DNA of 25,235 bases from Acanthamoeba castellanii str. Neff (lineage: Eukaryota; Discosea; Longamoebia; Acanthamoebidae), in contig NW_004457532.1 in assembly GCF_000313135.1 (NCBI RefSeq), positions 706,469-731,703 on the forward strand, given 5' to 3'. Position numbers and translations under genes: made by a program. This document shows, piece by piece, positions 19,266 through 25,235 of the stretch (within the stretch, counting starts at the first letter, position 1; each line of letters opens with the position of its first letter). The notes beneath the pieces were generated by a model. That model had not been told where the DNA came from. It saw nothing but the letters and a program-made list of their open reading frames with translations, and did no database searches.

Positions 19266-21428
19266 GTGCGTGTGCGTGTGCGGTGGTGCGAGTACCGAGC
19301 TTGAGCTCGAGGTGGTCGGTGGCCATGCAGCCAGTATCGAGCCAGTTGGCGAGTATCCTGCGGGGTTCTTCTTCTCTGGGTAGCTGGTCGGTCCCCGGGT
19401 ATTCGATGGGAAAGCCCTTGATTTGGTCGAGGTGGTCCCAGTTGATCAGGTCGGCGCCTTTGTTGGTGGGACACAGCTTGGTGGGCAGGATTCCCGAGCC
19501 GTCGTCCAAATTGCGCATCCAGCACCTACACACACATACACGACACACACACACGCACACACGACACGCACACGCACACGCACACGCACACACACCGCAC
19601 ACGCGACACATGTGAGCAGAAAAAACATGAAACATGCGCAGGGGTAGGACGGGTGCCGCACGTATTCAAGGCGTATTCGGCTTCGTCGGAGCATGCGCCC
19701 AGCCTGATGTCGTTCAAGATCGCCTGGAATCTGTGGCAACGGCACAACTGTCAAAAACTCATGCGCGTGCGAAATACCCACGCGCACACGACCACCGACA
19801 CGACACGACACAACCAGACGACACGACCAACGACACGACACGACACGGCACGAACCGCACGTCTTTCTGTCGGAACACCTCGTTCAGCTGTACCACGGCG
19901 TCGATAATCAATGGCCACGATTCGGCGTTGAACGCAAATGCCTTGTTCTCGTCCCCTTCCCGGACCACAGGCGGAAGCTGCACGTACGCACCACACACGA
20001 CATGACACACGTCCAATCAAATACACACTCAGCGTGCGCGAGTACATTACTGAGTGGCGGGAAAGGTGTGTATGGTACCTGGAAGAAATCGCCGCAGCAG
20101 ATGACCTGGAGGCCGCCGAAGGGCCGTTCCTGGTCTGGGTCCCTGTACCAGTTGCGCACGCGCCGCGCGATGTACTCAATCTTGTCAAACAGGTCGGCCG
20201 ATATCTATGTCACCAGACATTACGACACGGCCAACGCGACACGCACGCGTACGAGCAATGGGGTCGGCCGCCTGGCTTGCGGTTTGGAAAGCAGGGCAGA
20301 GCAGGGCAGCGGCCGCGTACCATGCTGATCTCGTCGATGATGAGCACGCGGGCCTTCTGCCACTGTTCCTTCTTGCCGAAGGCGCGACCTAGCATGACCT
20401 TCATGCTCTCGTCCCCGAGTCCGATCCCCGTCCACCGGTGCAGCGTCACACCGCCGATGTTGCACGCTGCCACTCCTGAAGAGCATGACACGACACGACA
20501 CGACCAACGACACGACACGACCAACGACACGACACGACACGACACGACACGACACGACACGACACGACACACGGTCAGCTAACTCTGAGTAGCGCTGGGG
20601 AAGAAGGGCCAAACCGGTGGAAGCGGTGACGGCGACGGCTTCTGGGTCCTTGTGCAGACGGCGCAGACGCTCGACGATGTGGCCGAGGAGGAAGGACTTG
20701 CCCGTGCCGGCGCCGCCCGTGAGGAACAGGGAGTAGCCCATCTTGGCCAGCACCAGCGCCCGCTTCTGCTCCTCGTTCAGCGTCACCGCGGCCCCGACGC
20801 CGGCTTCGAAAGAGGGCGGCGGCGGTGGTGCAGTAGTAGCAGTTGTAGTAGAAGAGGCTGGCGAGTAGCGCATCCGCTTGGCGGGCCGCATGGCGTGGGC
20901 GTCATTGCCTACGCCGGCGCTGCTCTGGTGAGAGTAGAGCGCAGGCGGCGGGGCTGGCACCGAGTAAGGCGATGGTGGCAAGGCCGCTGGTACCTGTGGG
21001 CGGTGGTCCCAGGGTCGAGCAGCAGGAGCGGCTGCTCGAGGCTGCGGCTGCGGCGAAGACCCCACGCCGTGCCTGACCGCCGCAAAGTGCATCGGTGAGC
21101 AGCAGAAGAGATGAGCAAGTAGTAGTAGAAGACTCAAACAAAAACGTACTGTTTGAGGTAGTGGCGAGCTTCGCCGGCGCTTTGGAAGCCCTTGAATACC
21201 GCACCTGGGAAGCCGTTCACTTGAGCCTTGCACTCCTCCCTGTTCAACCACCCAACTGCATCGGTAAGCGGTGAAGGTGGATGTACCAAGATCGCAATTC
21301 ATTTGAATATATATAAATGAAAACAGGAGAGTAAAGTAGGGCGAGTTGGAAGCGTACCAGGTGCGATAGATGCCTACATTTCTTCCGCGCGCTACGGCAT
21401 AGTGCGACTTCTTCTTTGACTTGCCCAT
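17875..21428 (-). CDS. PIF1: PIF1-family helicase with N-terminal RNase H1-type hybrid-binding domain; in-frame TGA near the end
   Basis: Fourteen exons: 21428-21358, 21239-21150, 21072-20615, 20475-20321, 20204-20079, 19977-19856, 19730-19662, 19525-19296, 19167-19084, 18972-18870, 18753-18686, 18599-18508, 18401-18274, 18133-17875. They give 684 codons in consistent phase. Residues 9-53 (HYAVARGRNVGIYRTW plus EECKAQVNGFPGAVFKGFQ) match the hybrid-binding domain of RNase H1. A Pro/Ala-rich linker leads to the helicase: Walker A GGAGTGKS (173-180), motif Ia TASTGVAACNIGG, Walker B LIIDEIS (D254, E255), FGGLQVICCGDFFQLPPV, LINGS-type LVNGSRGVVVG, and AWAVTIHKSQGLSLDRVEI. Motif VI (AGQAYVALSRVRTLEGL) is intact but preceded by TGA at codon 570. 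Read literally, the product stops before motif VI. The PIF1 assignment is firm; the exon 13 donor is less certain. Confidence 0.85.
18143..18232. repeat. (ACACG)n satellite in PIF1 intron 13
   Basis: Runs of CACGACACACGACAC fill the intron between the last two PIF1 exons. Confidence 0.8.
18360..18362 (-). other. In-frame TGA inside the PIF1 helicase gene
   Basis: Codon 570 of the PIF1 frame is TGA, between VEIQSLD and VFAAGQAYVALSR. Both sides are strongly conserved PIF1 sequence in the same frame, and other PIF1 proteins have a residue here (Arg in human and yeast). CGA to TGA is one CpG transition. No intron with GT-AG ends can remove it without losing motif VI or the frame. Confidence 0.85.
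19204..19286. repeat. (GTGTGC)n run in PIF1 intron 8
   Basis: GTGCGTGTGCGTGTGTGCG-type simple repeat between PIF1 exons 8 and 9. Confidence 0.8.
19528..19612. repeat. (CACACG)n run in PIF1 intron 7
   Basis: CACACGCACACGCACACG-type simple repeat between PIF1 exons 7 and 8. Confidence 0.8.
19795..19853. repeat. (GACAC)n satellite in PIF1 intron 6
   Basis: CGACACGACACAACCAGACGACACGACCAACGACACG units lie between PIF1 exons 6 and 7. Confidence 0.8.
20485..20574. repeat. (GACAC)n satellite in PIF1 intron 3
   Basis: This is the purest tract in the window: CGACACGACACGACCAACGACACG units ending in an uninterrupted (GACAC)n run. On the gene strand it reads GTGTC. Confidence 0.9.
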
Positions 21429-21516
21429 CCCATCTGTCCGACTTTTCCTGCGCGAAATAAGATTAATATAATACAGAAGGAACAGAATTGAAGTGATTAC
21501 TTTTAGTAAACCCAAG
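21429..21516. promoter_or_regulatory. 88-bp divergent intergenic region (PIF1 / F-box-RhoGEF)
   Basis: Only 88 bp separate the two divergent ATGs. Both promoters and 5' leaders must sit in or overlap this stretch, or extend into the neighbouring gene. No TATA-like element stands out. Confidence 0.5.
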
Positions 21517-23464
21517 ATGGAAGGACCTGGCGGCATCTTGCCGACTCCAGCCGACCTGTTCACCCGCCTGAGCGATGAGGTGGTGCTTCACATCTTGAGC
21601 TTCGTCCCGTGGCCAGACGTGCACGCGCGTGCTGCCTTGGTTTGTCGTCGGTGGTGGGCCATCACCAGGGAGCCCCTCCCCTTCCACACTCCTCTCCGTA
21701 CACGCTGCCCCCCAACGAAGGGCTCCTTCCCTTCGCCTTGGCTATTATATTAATTGCTTTAATCTCTTTTATCTTTTTTTGCTCAAAAAAAAACCGTTAC
21801 ATTGCGATGTTGCAGGTGAGTACAAAGCGGCGCGGAGCATCCAGGCAGCATGGCGAGCACATGCACAGAGGAAGCTGTTTTTTGCCCTTGGTGCGTGTCG
21901 ATGATCTGCACATGATAGACCACAACAGCACCCACGCACAGCTACTACGCGACTCACTCATCCAACATGATGCACACCTCCACGTCAAAGTGCAGCGGTG
22001 ACGATGAAGAAACGGAGGCGCATCATTGACGAATTGATCAGCACGGAAACGTTTTACATCGATTCCCTCGTCCGGGCACTACAGGTGCCTCTCCATTCCT
22101 TCTGTATGTCGTGTGTGTGATGTGTCGTTTGTGTCATGTGTCGTGTGCGTGCGTGGTATGTAGTGTGGTGAGCTTATGTAGAAGTATACGTATCATGGCG
22201 GTCAGGCCTACGCGGGCAAGGCCAAGAAGAGTACGGCCATCAAGAGGCTGTTTGAACTCATCGCCCTCATCATCCCTCTCCACCAGACCATGAAGGGCAC
22301 ATTTCCCATCTCGGCCTTTTGCCTTTTGCCTTTCTTTGGCTCTTACTCTTTTGGACCCACCCATCAGCGCGGTGGCAGCAGAGGTGGGTGGACAACCACC
22401 AGGCCGGCGTGTCCGTTGCAGACTGTTTCCAACCGCTGGTACGCTTTTGTTGGTGGTCAACACAGGTTCGGCCCGAAACTGGCCGTGTTCTGGCTCTTTT
22501 CTGGTGGCGTCCCACAATGGGGGCGCAATGGCGCCAGGTGAGGCGCTCAAAAGGGCGCCCGAGGGCATGACCATGGCTGGGGCTGGTGCCGATGGTCGGT
22601 GGGTTACTTCGATTACAAATCACACTGCGGCGGCGTTGACACTCAACCCACGACGCAATCACCACCCTTTCTTCTTTTCTTCTTTTGTTCTATTCCCTTC
22701 TTTTTGCTCCATCAACTGATCTCTCCACACACACACGAAATGGGGCGTGTCCGCAACCAGGTGATGGCTCAGGGACACTATTGCCACTACTGCCTCGACT
22801 ACATGGCAGCCACGCAGGAGCTGATGAAGAAGCGCCACAAGTTTCACCACCAGGTTTATATATCTATATATTTACATATCAATTTATATGATCAATGTGG
22901 AGTTTATTGACGGATCTTCGCACACTTGAGAGCAAACAGCCACAACCAGGGCAGAAGCCCGTGCTGGAACTGGCGGCTTATTTGGTTATGCCCATCAGCC
23001 GCATCCCGCGCTACAAGTTACTTCTTGAGGTCCGTCTTTCTCGTGTGTATTGTTTCGTGCGTGTGTCGTGTGTCGTGTGTCGTGTGTCGTGTGTCGTGTG
23101 TCGTGTGTCGTATGTCGTATGTCGTGTGGTATACCGGCACTCATCGCCTGGGTGCAGGAGCTTCTCAAGTGCACTCCACCGGATCACCCTGAACATGACA
23201 CCCTCTGCAAGGTGCGAGCTCAGCTTCGTCTGATGGCCGATGGTTGCAATGCCAGCATACAACAGGTGCGCACCACCATACACGACCCACGCACGCACAA
23301 CCACTCAACACCAAAACACACTTGTGCACTTGCGAACAGTAATCTTTTTAGGGGCGTGAGAGTGTCAGCTGACGGCGGAGGCATTGGAGACTCCCAGCGC
23401 CCACTTGAACGGTTGGGAGACCAAGAAGAGTTTGACCACAGTGCAATGCCAGTGTCACATATAG
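21517..23464 (+). CDS. F-box / IQ-motif / Dbl-homology (RhoGEF) protein without PH domain
   Basis: Exons 21517-21697, 21816-21890, 21996-22084, 22182-about 22298, 22382-22438, 22761-22853, 22931-23029, 23158-23265 and 23369-23464 give about 300 residues. An F-box (LFTRLSDEVVLHILSFVPWP and CRRWWAI) is followed by an IQ-type helix (ARSIQAAWRAHAQRKLFFAL). A Dbl-homology domain comes next: KKRRRIIDELISTETFYIDS, KRLFELIALIIPLHQT, QGHYCHYCLDYMAATQEL, VLELAAYLVMPISRIPRYKL (conserved region 3) and ELLKCTPPDHPEHDTLCKV. F-boxes recruit SCF ubiquitin ligases through SKP1, IQ motifs bind calmodulin, and DH domains exchange nucleotide on Rho GTPases. The usual PH domain is absent. The exon 4/5 junction lacks a GT donor, and the last acceptor (ending 23368) is a phase-based choice; another at 23352 would stop within seven codons. 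Confidence 0.8.
22110..22165. repeat. (GTGTC)n-like tract in F-box-RhoGEF intron 3
   Basis: Degenerate GTGTCATGTGTCGTGTG units lie between exons 3 and 4. Confidence 0.55.
22490..22675. repeat. Dispersed repeat, copy B (inside F-box-RhoGEF intron 5)
   Basis: It is homologous to 17620-17815 over about 190 bp in direct orientation. It makes this 322-bp intron the longest canonical intron in the gene. The insertion sits in non-coding sequence, as copy A does. Confidence 0.8.
23041..23135. repeat. (GTGTC)n-like satellite in F-box-RhoGEF intron 7
   Basis: Repeated GTGTCGTGTGTCGTGTGTCG units fill the intron between exons 7 and 8. Confidence 0.8.
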
Positions 23465-23794
23465 TACACTGTGGCTGTTGGCAGTGAGCCTCAGACGGCG
23501 TCCCAGGTCCTGGCGTGGGCGATGCCTGGGGCGTCGGCGACCTGGTCAGTGCTTGGTTGAGCGATGTGGTTGGCGACTGAGTGGGTGACTGTCTGGGCGA
23601 GTTGGTCGGCGAGTGGGTCTTTGTCATCCTCTGCAGGAGAGAGGAGGAGGAGTAGAAGAGAACTGAGAGTAAGTGGGAGTGGTTGTGTGAGTCACATGTC
23701 CATGTGAAGGTATTGAACTTGATGCGTGTTTGCACGTCCACGATGTCCTTGTCGCACAACCAGAGCAAGAAAAGAAGCCAGATCTCCAACTTCT
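23465..23794. other. Convergent spacer between F-box-RhoGEF and the methyltransferase gene
   Basis: The stretch 23500-23630 is an imperfect direct repeat of about 12 nt that reads SPTNSPRQSPTQSP on the minus strand in one frame and DPLADQLAQTVTHSVANH in another. Upstream of it on the minus strand is a good acceptor (CTCTCTCCTGCAG). It may be the 3' untranslated region or an alternative last exon of the methyltransferase gene, but I could not build a phase-consistent model. Confidence 0.35.
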
Positions 23795-25235
23795 TCATTG
23801 CCACCACGGCTTGGCCTTGCTGGGTCTCTTCTCGCCGCGCACGAAGAGGCAGAGTTCCTTCTGGCAATCGATGCTGGCGATGAGGTCCGACACGGGACCT
23901 TCGGGTCCGTGGCCGTTCAAGTTGTCGAGCAGGTCCTTGATGTACTCGACCGTCGTGTTCCCCTTGTAGCCTCCTCCGTAATTGGCTGACACAACATGAA
24001 GAAGATGAGACGATGAAGAAACGCAGCAGATGATGAAGAAGAAGGCGATATGATGATAATTTACGCTTGTAGCTGGTCTCGAGATCTTCTAGGAAGTAGA
24101 GGCCGCCGACCCTCATGTGGGGGAAGAGATAGTTGAAGGAGGTGATCTGCTGGTTCATCGAGTGCCCACCATCATCGATCAGGATGTCGATCGGACCGGT
24201 GAGCTTGTCCAGCATGGCCTGGTGAGTTGAACCTTGAAGTCAGCAAGAAGACCAGAAGATGGTGAAGAACATATGGTGAAGCGAAGTGACGAAGATAGGT
24301 AGGAAAGTAGGATGAAAAAGAAGGAGAAGAAGAGGCTAACCTGAAGGTGAGCGACGTTGGCCTGATCCCCAAAGTGAAGCTCAGCGTCGGGCTTGTGTTC
24401 TAGCGCCCATGACTGGGCGCAGTTTTGGCTAAACTCGAAGATGTGGATCTCAAGCATGTTCTTGAAGTAACTATCAGAAGAAGAGGAGGAAGTTGTGAAC
24501 AAGATGACATTGAACAAGGTGCAAAGGGAATGTAGATATACCTCTTCCACAACTGATATGAGGCTCCAGGTCCATATGTCATCCTACAACCAAGTCCTAT
24601 CTCAACAAACCTGCAATATGATGAAGGTGAAGATGATGGTAACCCTCCTCCTTCCTCTTCTTCTTCTTTACTTCTTCTTCTTCTTCTTCTGCTGCTTGCA
24701 GTTCACCCAAAGTGAACATAGAGGTGAGAGGATATGTACCTGATCGGCGAGGCGAACGAAGGGAGGTGGCACTGATTGTCGTAGGGGGCGATGGAGCGTC
24801 CGCCCAGGTGAATGCTGTTGAGATACTTCTCATAGAAGAGATCATAGTTGTGTGGCGCGATCTTGTCCGTCACGGGCTTCTGTGCCATGGCAGCCGTGTG
24901 GAAGTCGGACTTGCCATTCTGCACCTTTGGCTCGTACGAACGGTGGACGAACACGCACAGGTCCGGCATGCAGTCGAAGCTGGCGATGGCCGGTGAAACG
25001 TGCTGCAACGCACCTCCAGTGCCCTGGCCGTGCAAGCCGTCCAGCACTTCCTTCACCTCCATGACCGTCTCCCCCACCTTGTAACCTCCGTTGTGGCTCT
25101 CTGCGTCGTCAATGCGCCACACCACACACATCAACACCACCTCGATTCGCACCTCAATGCTCAATGGTGAGGAACGTACTTTGGTAGCTGGTGTGGAGAC
25201 CAGAGAGGAAGTACAGGCCTCCGGCGCTCATGAGG
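23795..25235 (-). CDS. Methyltransferase-like protein with two tandem homologous modules (5' end outside window)
   Basis: Exons >25235-25180, 25100-24740, 24610-24542, 24470-24341, 24218-24065 and 23985-23795 give 319 residues to TGA. The C-terminal module is complete. KPVTDKIAPHNYDLFYEKYL opens it. The SAM-type motif FVEIGLGCRMTYGPG, LEIHIFEFSQ, PIDILIDDGGHSMNQQ and VGGLYFLEDLETSYK follow, ending in CLFVRGEKRP. Before it lies the end of a first module with the same order: AGGLYFLSGLHTSYQ, SHNGGYK, then DLCVFVHRSYEP. So the gene encodes at least two head-to-tail copies. The fold is class I SAM-dependent methyltransferase, related to a family I know from fungi and amoebae without a firm function. 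The introns use GAAGAAG/TTCTTC filler, not GTGTC, unlike most neighbours. Confidence 0.8.
24648..24697. repeat. (TTC)n trinucleotide run in methyltransferase intron
   Basis: TTCTTCTTCTTC-type run between the second and third exons visible in this gene; it reads GAA on the gene strand. Confidence 0.75.

Noticed and set aside
20485..20574. CRISPR-like regular repeats
   Set aside because: These are pentanucleotide simple repeats without unique spacers, inside a eukaryotic intron.

Overview
The window reads as nuclear DNA of an intron-dense, GC-rich protist, most likely an Acanthamoeba-type amoebozoan. That assignment is an inference from gene style, not a database match. Support comes from short frequent introns (about 60 in 11 genes), tightly packed genes on both strands, intronic (GTGTC)n/(GACAC)n tracts, a eukaryotic ribosome-biogenesis, chromatin and RhoGEF gene set, and a convincing U12-type intron. 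Exon models were built by hand from splice sites, reading phase and family conservation. Spliced lengths divide by three in every gene except at the one problem junction noted below.

Layout, left to right. (1) <1-1000 +: C-terminal part of a P2X-type ATP-gated channel. (2) 1001-1622: GC-rich hairpin-bearing stretch with no assigned gene. (3) 1623-2663 +: 2-oxoglutarate/Fe(II) prolyl-hydroxylase-like oxygenase. (4) 2862-6773 -: SPB1/FTSJ3 rRNA 2'-O-methyltransferase, whose first intron looks like a minor-spliceosome intron. (5) 7016-7430: two tandem tRNA-like repeat units. (6) 7479-8258 -: single-exon glutathione-transferase-like protein. (7) 8648-12412 +: CDK-like kinase with a C-terminal PHD finger. 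(8) 12667-15717 -: RIO1 atypical kinase. (9) 15948-17448 +: METTL9/DREV methyltransferase. (10) 17449-17874: spacer with a dispersed repeat. (11) 17875-21428 -: PIF1-family helicase carrying an N-terminal RNase-H1-type hybrid-binding domain and one in-frame TGA near the end. (12) 21517-23464 +: F-box / IQ / Dbl-homology (RhoGEF) protein, with a second copy of the dispersed repeat in an intron. (13) 23795->25235 -: methyltransferase-like protein with two tandem homologous modules, cut by the window edge.

There is no operon logic. SPB1 and RIO1 both act in ribosome maturation (60S and 40S respectively). The genes form divergent pairs (GST/CDK, RIO1/METTL9, PIF1/F-box-RhoGEF) with 88-389 bp between start codons, so bidirectional promoters are likely. 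The most interesting content is protein architecture (CDK-PHD, HBD-PIF1, F-box-IQ-DH) and intron biology (an AT-ended U12-like intron, GTAC-type donors, orientation-independent pentanucleotide tracts in introns). I did not find a clearly new multi-gene system.
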